DNA of 38,580 bases, from the NCBI GenBank assembly GCA_030613245.1, contig JAUWMI010000042.1, positions 1 through 38,580 on the forward strand. Reading direction: 5' to 3'. The stretch is from Candidatus Sumerlaeota bacterium (lineage in GTDB: Bacteria; Sumerlaeota; Sumerlaeia; MWCT01; JAUWMI01). How positions within the stretch are numbered: position 1 is the first letter of the stretch; every line of letters starts with the position of its first letter. Below the pieces are notes generated by a model that saw only the letters and a list, made by a program, of their open reading frames with translations, was not told the DNA's origin and made no database searches. Of the stretch, positions 1 to 6,965 are shown piece after piece. The position numbers were made by a program, and so were the translations under genes.

Positions 1-16
1 CGCGCTCAATATTTAC

Positions 17-433
17 CTACTTCATCCCAAAGTCATGGCAGCGGCGACGGATTTCCCGCGGGGGGGCGCGCGCCGCGGCGAGCGAGAACTCTGCTACCAC
101 TTTCAGCTCAATAGGAAGCCCGTGGCAGTCCCAGCCTGGCACATAGTTCGCATAATGTCCCTCCATAGTTTTAAGGCGCACGACAAAATCTTTGAGGATT
201 TTGTTAAGCGCAGTGCCAAGGTGAATGTCGCCATTGGCATACGGAGGACCGTCGTGGAGAGTATAGTTTGGCTTACCAGCTTTACGTTCAAGGATACGCT
301 GATAGAGATTGAGCTCCTGCCAGCGCTGTAAAACCTGAGGTTCACGTTTACCCAGGTTCGCTTTCATGGGAAAATCAGTTGCTGGTAGATTCAGCGTGTT
401 TTTATAATTCATTTTCTGTTCTTTGGTTGACAT
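17..433 (-). CDS. ileS: Isoleucyl-tRNA synthetase, N-terminal part, ended by an in-frame amber codon
   Basis: Charges tRNA-Ile with isoleucine in the cytoplasm. The start is typical of IleS ([15 protein letters not shown]), followed by the class I signature [20 protein letters not shown] (HxGH written as HLGT, as in many bacterial IleS) and the conserved [13 protein letters not shown]. After about 138 codons the frame hits TAG at 17-19, but the next five codons read V-N-I-E-R, which fits the normal IleS continuation after a tyrosine at that place. So the stop sits inside the conserved catalytic domain; a real IleS is about 900-1000 residues. The window ends 16 bases later, so I cannot tell nonsense mutation from base-call error. 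A second ATG (410-412) before NYKNTLNLP is an equally good start. It is last in a probable DUF167-phosphorylase-ileS operon. Confidence 0.85.
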   Translation of the reverse strand: MSTKEQKMNYKNTLNLPATDFPMKANLGKREPQVLQRWQELNLYQRILERKAGKPNYTLHDGPPYANGDIHLGTALNKILKDFVVRLKTMEGHYANYVPGWDCHGLPIELKVVAEFSLAAARAPPREIRRRCHDFGMK

Positions 434-523
434 TCGCGCTCGCCGTATTTGCGACCCTGTTTCTTAACTGTAATTGCGGCTTTAGGCTCTATTCCGCCGA
501 CAACCGACTAACGGACAAGAAGT

Positions 524-1345
524 CTAGAGTCGTTCCAGCACACCAGTAACAATCACGTTGCGCTGCGGCTCCAACTCGTTCGCGATACGAATAATCTCCT
601 CGATATCTGCGGGCTGAAGAGCGTCAGGCAGACAGGCATCAGTGACTGTGGAGAGGCCAAGCACCTTCAGGCCCGCGTGGGTAGCCACGATGACTTCAGG
701 AATCGTGGACATGGAGACGAGATCAGCACCGATACGCTGAAAAAAGCGGTATTCCGCAGCGGTCTCAAGATTTGGGCCCGTTACGGCGACCACCACTCCC
801 TTGTAGATACGAACCTTGTTCTCCAGAGCAATCTCCTCAGCCAGCTTAATCAGCTCGCGACTATACGGTTCCGACATATCGGGAAACCGCGGACCCAGCG
901 TCTCGTCATTCGCGCCAATCAGAGGATTATCCCCCATCAGGTTAATATGGTCTGTGATGAGGGCCAGAGAGGCGGATGGAATGAGCGGATTCACACTACC
1001 CGTAGCGTTCATAATAATCAGGACGTCTATGCCGAGAGCCTTCATGACCCTCACGGGAAAAGTTACCTGCTTAAGTGTATAACCTTCGTACTGATGAAAG
1101 CGTCCCTGCATGATGACAACGTTCTTGCCTTTGAGGCTGCCCAGCACAAGGTTGCCAGCGTGGGTTTCAACCGTGGAAACGGAAAAATGGGGTATCTCTT
1201 TGTATGAGATTCTGGTGGCGTTCTCCACGCTGTCAGCCAGAGCACCCATACCAGTGCCCAGGATAATCCCCACAGTAGGCACACACGTGGTTTTTGAGTG
1301 GATAAAATCCGTAGCTGCTTGAATCTGCTTTTTCAGCTCCTTCAC
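524..1345 (-). CDS. Purine nucleoside phosphorylase (trimeric, PNP/MTAP family)
   Basis: Cytosolic enzyme of purine salvage that splits purine nucleosides with phosphate into base and ribose-1-phosphate. In order the protein shows the phosphate loop LGTGMGAL (about residues 31-38), QGRFHQYEGY (82-91) with the Arg and His that contact phosphate and ribose, NATGSVN (115-121), GPNLETAAEYR (192-202) with the purine-site Glu, MSTIPEV (214-220) and TDACLPD (237-243). Length of about 273 residues is normal. The base-recognition position, Asn in human PNP, is Asp here (TDAC), as in MTA phosphorylases and many bacterial members, so 6-amino versus 6-oxo preference is open. I prefer the GTG at 1343-1345 because AGGG lies nine bases upstream; the in-frame TTG at 1349-1351 is too close to it. 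Lies between the DUF167 gene and ileS. Confidence 0.9.
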   Translation of the reverse strand: MKELKKQIQAATDFIHSKTTCVPTVGIILGTGMGALADSVENATRISYKEIPHFSVSTVETHAGNLVLGSLKGKNVVIMQGRFHQYEGYTLKQVTFPVRVMKALGIDVLIIMNATGSVNPLIPSASLALITDHINLMGDNPLIGANDETLGPRFPDMSEPYSRELIKLAEEIALENKVRIYKGVVVAVTGPNLETAAEYRFFQRIGADLVSMSTIPEVIVATHAGLKVLGLSTVTDACLPDALQPADIEEIIRIANELEPQRNVIVTGVLERL

Positions 1346-1409
1346 TGCCAATCACCCTGTGTTGTGATAAGATGATTTATTTCCGCATATGTTGGCGGAC
1401 ACGTTCTCC

Positions 1410-1703
1410 TCAGATGTATCCCTCAAATCTCTTGAGGACGTCGGTTGCGATAATGCCAGAAAGCAAAAAGACCTTGTCGCGGGACTTTTCTCCCTTCAGC
1501 AGGGTGACCCGCGCCTTGCTCAGCCTGAGCGTTTTGGCAAGAAGCTCCCGGCATTGCTTGTTTGCTGCACCGCCAACTGGTGGCGCTTGAACACGAATTC
1601 TGAGACGTCCTTCGGCAATCCCCAGAATTTCGCTTTTTGACGCTCGCGACTGCAACCGGATTCTGAGCAAACAACCTTCCTGGCAATCGGTAAAAGCTGG
1701 CAA
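1410..1703 (-). CDS. DUF167/YggU (UPF0235) family small protein
   Basis: A 97-residue protein of the widespread YggU/DUF167 family, whose role is unknown. The diagnostic segment is VQAPPVGGAANKQCRELLAK (about residues 38-57), followed by SKARVTLLKGEKSRDKVF, the usual family pattern of a small alpha/beta fold with a Lys/Arg-rich second half. The start is a TTG at 1701-1703 with GAGG eight bases upstream; no ATG in frame would keep the conserved N-terminal LRIRLQSRASKSEI strand. It is first in the minus-strand run leading to the phosphorylase and ileS; the gap to the phosphorylase is about 65 bases. The family often sits near housekeeping genes, so the context gives little functional hint. Confidence 0.8.
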   Translation of the reverse strand: MPAFTDCQEGCLLRIRLQSRASKSEILGIAEGRLRIRVQAPPVGGAANKQCRELLAKTLRLSKARVTLLKGEKSRDKVFLLSGIIATDVLKRFEGYI

Positions 1704-1793
1704 ACGGCTTGCCTCATTTCACTCAGCGAACGCAGAAGAACTTGCAATAAAAAAGCGAGAAATCCTGTTCACGTCCCGATTTTTAAATGCGGT

Positions 1794-1823
1794 ACGCTAC
1801 ACCACTAAGTCGAATCTTGTCAA
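1794..1823 (-). promoter_or_regulatory. Candidate promoter for the DUF167-PNP-ileS operon
   Basis: On the minus strand TTGACA (1818-1823) is followed after 18 bases by TAGCGT (1794-1799). The -35 is perfect and the -10 is weak. It would give a leader of about 85 bases before the TTG start of the DUF167 gene. Confidence 0.35.
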
Positions 1824-2241
1824 GCGAAAACGGCTCTATTGTCGAGACTCCTTTTGGCAATCCTTGCCGCTGAATTGATTAGAGTTACTATCATTTTACC
1901 TTGCTGAACTCGTGCTGTTAAACAATAAGACCGGCATTTCTGTTTATCTAATGCAAAGCAGGCTATGGTTAGGCTCTTCAGGGCAATATAGGCATGAATT
2001 AGATGTAAGGTTGGTGCTAAATCAACACATGAGCCTGGGAGTTCCCAAGAGATTAGGAAGTCAGAATCCTGGAATCTAATTAGGAAGATACTCCCCTAAA
2101 ATCGGGCCCTGTGTGGTTTGATTTGTGACATGCGATTAGTTTTGGAGTACGTCCGCCAAGGCGATAGCTACACTTCGTTCCGCTACCGTACTCCAGAGTG
2201 TTAAACTCTCAGTTGCGACTGATGGATTAGAAGGAAAGGAA
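1824..2241. other. Spacer between the DUF167 operon and the BMC gene; contains one inverted repeat
   Basis: No convincing coding frame was found here. The only clear structure is an inverted repeat with arms TGGAGTACG (2143-2151) and CGTACTCCA (2187-2195) enclosing a short stretch GTCCGCCAAGGCG. The same phrase ATCCGCCAAGGCGGAT-like recurs near 32525, so this is likely one of the dispersed palindromic elements of this genome. Confidence 0.5.
2143..2195. repeat. Inverted repeat, 9-bp arms
   Basis: Arms TGGAGTACG and CGTACTCCA are exact reverse complements separated by 35 bases. No T-run follows on either side, so it is not an obvious intrinsic terminator. Confidence 0.5.
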
Positions 2242-2787
2242 CTACAGCAGGCTTTGGCCAACATCGGGGTGAATGGACGGAATTACAACAGACTGAACCA
2301 ACAACCCCTCGTCAACAGGGTATGCGGCGCCGGCCTCAACGGCTGCACGCACTGCAGAGACGTCGCCGCAAAGCGTAACGTAAGCTTTGCCACCGATTCC
2401 GCGGGCAATGCGGACTTCCATGAGCTTAACCTTGGCCGCCTTGGCAGCGAGGTCTGCGGCTACAATGCAGGCCGCACATGTGAGCGTTTCAATAATGCCC
2501 ACTGCCAGGATTTCATCAACTGTAGTGGTTGCCATGAGGGCAGGGAAAATATCTGGATGCACATTGGGAATCATGAGCTCGTCAATAATGAGATCCTTGC
2601 TGATCTCGCGTCCCGCAGCAAGCGACGCTGTCACCGAGGCAACGTCGCCACCGATAATGATAACGAATTTCCCTGAACAGACTGGTGCGGATTGCACAAG
2701 CGTAACAATTGCAGCTTTCATCATGGCATCAGTGGCTTCGATGCCCTTGGCAATACTACGGAATTCAAGAAGTCCGATTGCGTCCAT
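2242..2787 (-). CDS. Bacterial microcompartment shell protein, tandem BMC domains (BMC-T, PduT-like)
   Basis: Trimeric shell tile of protein-walled metabolic compartments. Two BMC domains are in tandem: AIGLLEFRSIAKGIEATDAM (3-22) to about residue 90, and AVGIIETLTCAACIVAADLA (95-114) to the end. Each has a hydrophobic strand followed by GGDV or CGDVSAVRAAVEAG. The pore-loop segment APVCSGKF places Cys at residue 37, matching the Cys of PduT that ligates a [4Fe-4S] cluster at the trimer centre, so this shell protein may carry such a cluster. Length of 181 residues is right for the family. No other shell, encapsulated-enzyme or signature genes are in the window, which is unusual because BMC genes normally sit together. 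The closest purine-rich SD (GGAGGG, 2803-2808) is 15 bases from the ATG, so initiation may be weak. Confidence 0.9.
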   Translation of the reverse strand: MDAIGLLEFRSIAKGIEATDAMMKAAIVTLVQSAPVCSGKFVIIIGGDVASVTASLAAGREISKDLIIDELMIPNVHPDIFPALMATTTVDEILAVGIIETLTCAACIVAADLAAKAAKVKLMEVRIARGIGGKAYVTLCGDVSAVRAAVEAGAAYPVDEGLLVQSVVIPSIHPDVGQSLL

Positions 2788-2821
2788 AGACGAATACCAA
2801 CGCCCTCCGATAGGTGATAAG

Positions 2822-2851
2822 TTGATACTGAAGTAACCGGATTTTTGTCAA
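2822..2851 (-). promoter_or_regulatory. Candidate promoter of the BMC-T gene
   Basis: Minus-strand TTGACA (2846-2851), 18-base spacer, TATCAA (2822-2827). Transcription would begin near 2815, about 28 bases before the ATG, so the gene appears to have its own promoter. Confidence 0.4.
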
Positions 2852-2892
2852 GGGAAATGGCAATCTGCTCAGGGTGCGAGAAGGCAGGATTG

Positions 2893-2921
2893 TAGGGCCA
2901 GGTTCGAAACCTGCCCCTACC
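2893..2921. repeat. GTAG-headed palindrome (REP-like)
   Basis: GTAGGGCCAGGTTCGAAACC then TGCCCCTAC: an imperfect inverted repeat bounded by GTAG/CTAC, sharing its outer arms with the other GTAGGGGC...GCCCCTAC elements in this window but with a different core. Confidence 0.65.
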
Positions 2922-3040
2922 ACTTGTTATGTGCTCTTAATGTTTCCCATCATCCGATGCTATAGCGATCTTCATCGCTCTGAAATCCTACTTGTTCCAA
3001 TATCAAAATTGCCCAACTTTAGTGAAAAGCGTGTCATCTT

Positions 3041-3934
3041 TCATCTCCCATCGCTTTGGAGACGCTCCTCCAGTGAATGCCATAAACCCTCAAAGGCTTT
3101 CCGCAGAACAGGCGCTTCAACCTCCACTACGGGTCGCCCCAGGAGCATGGCGTCTACCACGGCCCGATCAAACGGAATCTGAGCAACCAAGGGCGCTCCT
3201 CGATCTTCCGCTATCTTCTGTATGTCTCGCGCAGCCTCAGGATTTAAATCCCACTTGTTGAGACAAGTCACACATGGCACTCCAAAATGCTCTGCCACGC
3301 GAATAATCCGCTCCAGCGCTTGCACTCCTGCGACAGTCGGCTCAACCACAAGAAGGGCCAGATTCACGCCGGATAAGGTGGCAATGACCGGACACCCCGT
3401 GCCCGGCGCGCCATCAACCAGAATGTAGCCTGCCCCGCGTTCTTTGGCCAACTCCAGCGCCCGGTCGCGCACGTGCGTAACCAGCTTGCCAGAGTTCTCG
3501 CGTCCCGGCTCCAGCCTGGCGTGTACCAGTGGCCCATAGCTTGTTTCTGAAACATAACACTCCCCCGCGTCCATCTCCTTCATCGTAATAGCGTCTTCGG
3601 GACAAACGTGCTCACACACCTTACATCCTTCGCACTTAATAGCATCAATGCCGTAAACCCCGTTTTGGATAATCACAGCATCGAATCGGCAGGCGCTAAG
3701 ACACTCACCGCAGCTCGTACATTTCTCCAGATCAATCTGTGCAAGCAAGCCTGCGCGGAAGGGCTGAATCTCAATTCGCCGTCCGCCAAGCACCAGCGGT
3801 AAGTTCGAGGCATCCACGTCGCAGTCTGCGAGCACCTTGTCTCCAGGCATCAATGCAGCCAGCGACGCCGCAACAGTCGTCTTCCCTGTTCCCCCCTTGC
3901 CGCTGATAATACAAAGCTGCTTAATTGTGTTCAT
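3041..3934 (-). CDS. MinD/NBP35-type P-loop ATPase with inserted 2[4Fe-4S] ferredoxin domain (copy 1)
   Basis: A cytoplasmic deviant-Walker ATPase. Residues 12-20 form GKGGTGKTT, the MinD/NifH-type loop with the signature Lys. A ferredoxin module is inserted after the first strand-helix unit: Cys 72, 75, 78, 82 and Cys 101, 104, 107, 111 (CxxCxxCxxxC twice), enough for two [4Fe-4S] clusters. A switch II-like DGAPGTGCP follows. Length 297 is typical. Such ATPases occur in pairs beside DIMC (NifX/ORP-like) proteins in anaerobes, including the orange-protein (orp) operons of Desulfovibrio, where they belong to the ORP complex; the exact reaction is unknown. The ATG overlaps the upstream partner's stop by four bases (ATGA), so the pair is translationally coupled. 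It is the last gene of the cluster. Confidence 0.85.
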   Translation of the reverse strand: MNTIKQLCIISGKGGTGKTTVAASLAALMPGDKVLADCDVDASNLPLVLGGRRIEIQPFRAGLLAQIDLEKCTSCGECLSACRFDAVIIQNGVYGIDAIKCEGCKVCEHVCPEDAITMKEMDAGECYVSETSYGPLVHARLEPGRENSGKLVTHVRDRALELAKERGAGYILVDGAPGTGCPVIATLSGVNLALLVVEPTVAGVQALERIIRVAEHFGVPCVTCLNKWDLNPEAARDIQKIAEDRGAPLVAQIPFDRAVVDAMLLGRPVVEVEAPVLRKAFEGLWHSLEERLQSDGR

Positions 3935-4776
3935 CGCTTCTTGTCCCCAAACCGCGACTCAATCGCATCCAGTAATTCCTGAAACACGCTGCGCCAATGT
4001 TCGGACACGTAGGTTACAGGAACACCGCGCGAATACGCTACTGCCAGACCTCGATCAAATGGAATTTCCAGCAGAACCGGAAGCCCTTTATCGCGACAGA
4101 ACTCGCGCACCCCACTGTCGCCCAGATCACTCCGGTTGATAACCACGCCGCAGGGAAGCCCGAGAATCTTGACAACTTCACTCGCCAGCTGAAGATCGTG
4201 AAGACCGAACGGCGTCGGCTCTGTTACTAGCACACACGCATCGCACCCTTCGATCGCCGTGATCATAGCACACGACGTTCCGGGCGGCGCATCAACGATG
4301 ACCCATCCTTCTTTGTTCGCCTCTTGTTTTACCCGACGAATCAATGGACTTGGCATCGCTTCTCCGGCTTGCAGATCGCCGGTAACTACATTCACGCTTC
4401 CTGATACGCCAAATTGAATCAGACCAATCTTGCGCCGCTCTGTAGTTAGTGCATCTTCCGGACAGACGAGATAACACCCTCCACAATCCTTACAGAGTTC
4501 CGGTGTAACCAGCCATTGATCCGGGAGCACCACAAGTGCATTGTAGGCACAAAAATGCGCACATTCGGCACAAAATATGCACCGGTGCAGCAACACCCGT
4601 GGCACCGTAACATACACTGAAGAAATAGTGGAAATCTGGGGATGCAGGAAGAGCGCTGCATCCGGGTCTTCCACGTCACAATCCAACAGCTGCACGTTTC
4701 CCCGCATCAGAGCCAGATTTACCGCAACCGTTGTTTTACCCGTGCCGCCCTTACCGCTGGCAATTGCAATTCTCAC
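3931..4776 (-). CDS. MinD/NBP35-type P-loop ATPase with inserted 2[4Fe-4S] ferredoxin domain (copy 2)
   Basis: Partner of the next gene and built the same way: GKGGTGKTT at residues 8-16, LDCDVEDPDA next, then Cys 66, 69, 72, 76 and Cys 95, 98, 101, 105 in two CxxCxxCxxxC motifs, then DAPPGTSCA. The two partners are clearly divergent paralogues, as is usual for these pairs, which suggests a heterodimer coupling ATP hydrolysis to cluster or electron transfer (inference). I place the start at GTG 4774-4776, with GGGAG six bases upstream and the protein beginning directly with the beta strand before the P-loop. The open frame extends about 35 codons upstream but that part is encoded by the 81-bp palindromic repeat and is not plausible protein. 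The stop overlaps the ATG of copy 1. Confidence 0.85.
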   Translation of the reverse strand: MRIAIASGKGGTGKTTVAVNLALMRGNVQLLDCDVEDPDAALFLHPQISTISSVYVTVPRVLLHRCIFCAECAHFCAYNALVVLPDQWLVTPELCKDCGGCYLVCPEDALTTERRKIGLIQFGVSGSVNVVTGDLQAGEAMPSPLIRRVKQEANKEGWVIVDAPPGTSCAMITAIEGCDACVLVTEPTPFGLHDLQLASEVVKILGLPCGVVINRSDLGDSGVREFCRDKGLPVLLEIPFDRGLAVAYSRGVPVTYVSEHWRSVFQELLDAIESRFGDKKR

Positions 4777-4791
4777 GCTCGTCTCCCTGCC

Positions 4792-4872
4792 GGTAGCACA
4801 GGCATCCTTGCTTGTGCACTCATGCAGCTGAAAACAGGCTAGAAGCCTGTTCCACCCTGTTGAGTTTAGCGC
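4792..4872. repeat. 81-bp double-hairpin repeat, copy 1 (BIME-like)
   Basis: Begins GGTAGCACAGGCA and contains two palindromes: GCACAGGCA...TGCTTGTGC and AACAGGCTAGAAGCCTGTT. It differs at two positions from the copy at 4920-5000. The two bases that differ lie in the first stem and weaken it in this copy. Sits just upstream of the GTG of the ferredoxin-type ATPase. Confidence 0.85.
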
Positions 4873-4919
4873 CTTAGCCACCTATACATAACCAGTACTG
4901 CAGACACTGCCGCTCCCTT

Positions 4920-5000
4920 GGTAGCACAGGCATCCCTGCCTGTGCACTCATGCAGCTGAAAACAGGCTAGAAGCCTGTTCCACCCTGTTGAGTTTAGCGC
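4920..5000. repeat. 81-bp double-hairpin repeat, copy 2 (BIME-like)
   Basis: Direct repeat of 4792-4872 with stems GCACAGGCA/TGCCTGTGC and AACAGGCT/AGCCTGTT. Its last seven bases overlap the end of the DIMC gene and include that gene's TAA (4994-4996), so the element supplied the present stop codon. Confidence 0.85.
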
Positions 5001-5362
5001 ATGCCACTGTGAGGCGGAACAGTGCTGTTGCTGATTTCGCTCAACTCGCCTTTGTTCAGGCGTGCGATCGCATCTCGAACCGAGCCACTGACGCCAGCAT
5101 AAACTTTGACCTTCCCCGCACGCAACACATTGTAGGCATTTGGACCTACGTTACCCGTCAAGACCACCTCCGCTCCTTCGCGGATAGCCCATTGGGCAGT
5201 CTGTGTGCCTGCTCCACCACCAGCAGCTGCAAACTCGTTCCGTCCACCGCTGACGATTTCACCGGTCTGCGAATCTACAATGAGCAAGTAAGCACACCGC
5301 CCAAACCGGGGATCCACCATCGTGTCCAGGTTATTATCACTTGCCGAGACAGCAATCTTCAT
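4994..5362 (-). CDS. Stand-alone DIMC-family protein (NifX/NifB-C/orange-protein-like)
   Basis: A 122-residue member of the dinitrogenase iron-molybdenum cofactor (DIMC) fold family: MKIAVSASDNNLDTMVDPRFGR at the start, the central GGAGTQTAQW, then LTGNVGPNAYNVLRAGKVKVYAG and SVRDAIARLNKGEL. Relatives bind metal-sulfur clusters or precursors (NifX, NafY, the C-terminal part of NifB, and orange protein with its Mo-Cu cluster). No nifHDK genes are visible, so nitrogen fixation is not implied. It starts at ATG 5360-5362 with AAGGAGGG ten bases upstream, one of the best SDs in the window. It leads the two ferredoxin-type ATPases after a spacer holding both 81-bp repeats. The last residues (PPHSGMR) may be partly shaped by the repeat insertion. 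Confidence 0.88.
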   Translation of the reverse strand: MKIAVSASDNNLDTMVDPRFGRCAYLLIVDSQTGEIVSGGRNEFAAAGGGAGTQTAQWAIREGAEVVLTGNVGPNAYNVLRAGKVKVYAGVSGSVRDAIARLNKGELSEISNSTVPPHSGMR

Positions 5363-5685
5363 AAGTGGTAACCCTCCTTCGTATTTGGAATCAAAGGTAG
5401 AAAAAGCTGGTTTCCTCTTTTCTCTTTGTCTGCTTCAACGACTTGACAGGATTTGAGTTTGTTCTTATGGTATGTGGAAGTTATTCTTAGACTTTTTCAA
5501 CACCTCGTCGTCCCCGTATTCTCGCCTTAATAAACTGGCTCCCCATGTGCAACCCTCTCCATAACCCTTCTCCATCCGGCCGTCAATCACTAAGCATTCA
5601 TATTACAACGAGTTATGAAAGAGCAGGGCGCTTCGGCTGACCGGAAGCGGCATCAAGGCCGACTTCCTATTTCACGTCCTGGCAA
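5363..5685. other. Spacer between the MBL-fold gene and the DIMC gene
   Basis: No gene seen. An imperfect stem CGCTTC...GAAGCG (about 5629-5650) lies just past the MBL-fold stop but lacks a T-run. A plus-strand TTGACA/TATGGT pair with 17-base spacing (near 5444-5472) has no gene to serve. The gap suggests that the DIMC-ATPase-ATPase trio may have its own promoter, but I found no convincing minus-strand one. Confidence 0.4.
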
Positions 5686-6519
5686 TCAAAACTTATAGGT
5701 CAATCCCGAACAGCCTGGCGACACCCGCTCGCCCAAAGCATCCATGAGTGCCTGGACGGCCCGCCCACCTGTGCAATGGCACGGAGCTACTATGTCCGGA
5801 GAGTAAGATCGCAGAGCAGCTACCGTCCGCTCAAGACGCTGATCGCTTGCATGAAGCAGGTGGAAACCGCCGATGACCGCTCGAATCCTTGAGACCCCGC
5901 TCAAGCGGCGCACCTGGTTCAGGATATTCACCATTCCGGCATGGCAACAGCCGACACAAACGATCAACCCCTCCGGGGTATTCACCCAAAGGGCCAAATC
6001 GTCGTCAATCGGATCTGCGCGCCTTCCTTCCGGATCGAGGTAGAACGGCCCGCCAGTGTCCTCGTAGCTCGTGTCGCGCGGGATTGGCCCGGTTAAACCG
6101 ACACCCTGGCGAAGCAATGCGGCCCGAGACACCCAGTGGAGCTTATGCGCCGAAAGCTTGTCAATGGCGGCCATTGAATCACGTGGCATGTGGATAGGTT
6201 TGGCTATACCGTTTCGGATGCTGTAGCGGGGTTGGACCACCGCAGGATGGCAGTACAGCTCGATCCCCCCCGCGTGCTTGAGTACATGGAAGACGCCACC
6301 GGTGTGATCGTAGTGCCCATGGCTCAACACGAGGATGTCGGCATTGTCCAAACCGATCGCGAGCTTTCGCGCATTATCCGGAAGGGCGGTCCCCTGGCCC
6401 GTATCAAATAGAATTCGCTTGTCCTGGGTCTCTATCCATAACGACAAACCGTGTTCGGCGATGAGTCCCTCGCCAGCCTGGTTGTCGACCAGAATTGTTA
6501 TCTTCAAGTTGTCACCCAT
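5686..6519 (-). CDS. Metallo-beta-lactamase-fold hydrolase, DHPS/RFA-P-synthase-like group
   Basis: A 277-residue MBL-fold protein. The metal motif HGHYDH is at residues 67-72 (LSHGHYDHTGG), with later ligand-type His in CVGCCHAGMVN, IGGFHLL and APCHCTGG. The opening ITILVDNQ and LFDTG, and the GGFHLL/CHCTG pattern, match the group annotated as 7,8-dihydropterin-6-yl-methyl-4-(beta-D-ribofuranosyl)aminobenzene-5'-phosphate synthase-like; most bacterial members have no proven substrate. I choose ATG 6517-6519, with GGAGG eight bases upstream, over a longer frame reaching 6561. It overlaps the end of the thioesterase gene by 16 bases, so the two are probably co-translated within the ORP-like cluster. 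Confidence 0.82.
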   Translation of the reverse strand: MGDNLKITILVDNQAGEGLIAEHGLSLWIETQDKRILFDTGQGTALPDNARKLAIGLDNADILVLSHGHYDHTGGVFHVLKHAGGIELYCHPAVVQPRYSIRNGIAKPIHMPRDSMAAIDKLSAHKLHWVSRAALLRQGVGLTGPIPRDTSYEDTGGPFYLDPEGRRADPIDDDLALWVNTPEGLIVCVGCCHAGMVNILNQVRRLSGVSRIRAVIGGFHLLHASDQRLERTVAALRSYSPDIVAPCHCTGGRAVQALMDALGERVSPGCSGLTYKF

Positions 6520-6965
6520 AATCGAGGCCTCCCGCGCTGCGTAAACTTGGCCTCGGCCCAAGCCATGACACGATTCTCATGAAGGACTTCCGCTTTTAGA
6601 CGGTACAAAGGCGGCATAGAGGATAAGATTCTTGCTCTGATGTCCAAGGTGGCATCACAGGAGACGGGGTGCACGTACCGGACGTGAAGGTCCCCGGTGA
6701 GCCCCTGAATACCATGATGAAAAAGGCAGTGGGTCATCGCCGCGTCCAGTAAAGCCGCGATCACGCCACCGTGGATGATGTCGTCGTATCCTTGAAGAAG
6801 ACGGTGCGATTGGAATCTCGCCTTGACAACGCCGTCATCATCGGCCTGGAACGATAGCTTCAGAGACCATGGGTTCAGGTTGCCGCACAGAAAGCAACGG
6901 GCGTGACTATTCTTGGCGCTAATCGCTAGGGGGTCTTCAATGGTCACAGACGTTTTCCCCCGCAT
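6504..6965 (-). CDS. PaaI/YdiI-type hotdog-fold thioesterase
   Basis: A hotdog-fold acyl-CoA thioesterase-like protein of about 150 residues. The segment CFLCGNLNPWSLKLSFQ followed by YDDIIHGGVIAALLDAAMTH (active-site helix with HGG) and GDLHVRYVHPVSCDATL is typical of the PaaI family, which hydrolyses small or aromatic acyl-CoAs. The substrate cannot be told. The start is uncertain: ATG 6963-6965 has a poor SD, while GTG 6945-6947 has GGGGGA nine bases upstream and would give 148 residues. Either start lies inside the 3' end of the MrpORP-like gene, and the 3' end runs into the MBL-fold gene, so three successive genes overlap. Why a thioesterase sits in this cluster is unclear. Confidence 0.78.
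   Translation of the reverse strand: MRGKTSVTIEDPLAISAKNSHARCFLCGNLNPWSLKLSFQADDDGVVKARFQSHRLLQGYDDIIHGGVIAALLDAAMTHCLFHHGIQGLTGDLHVRYVHPVSCDATLDIRARILSSMPPLYRLKAEVLHENRVMAWAEAKFTQRGRPRLWVTT

Noticed and set aside
60-75. Frameshift in ileS at the G/C-rich run
   Set aside because: The frame on both sides keeps the IleS spacing (EIRRRC in the right place); only the TAG at 17-19 breaks it.
2890-2925. T-arm-like GGTTCGAAACC suggesting a tRNA
   Set aside because: No acceptor, D or anticodon stems around it; it is the centre of a GTAG-type palindrome.
4777-4881. N-terminal extension of the ferredoxin-type ATPase (copy 2)
   Set aside because: Encoded by the 81-bp repeat; the GTG at 4774-4776 with a good SD starts directly before the P-loop strand.
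5444-5472. Plus-strand TTGACA-17-TATGGT promoter
   Set aside because: No plus-strand gene or RNA-like feature downstream; only minus-strand genes for 5 kb.
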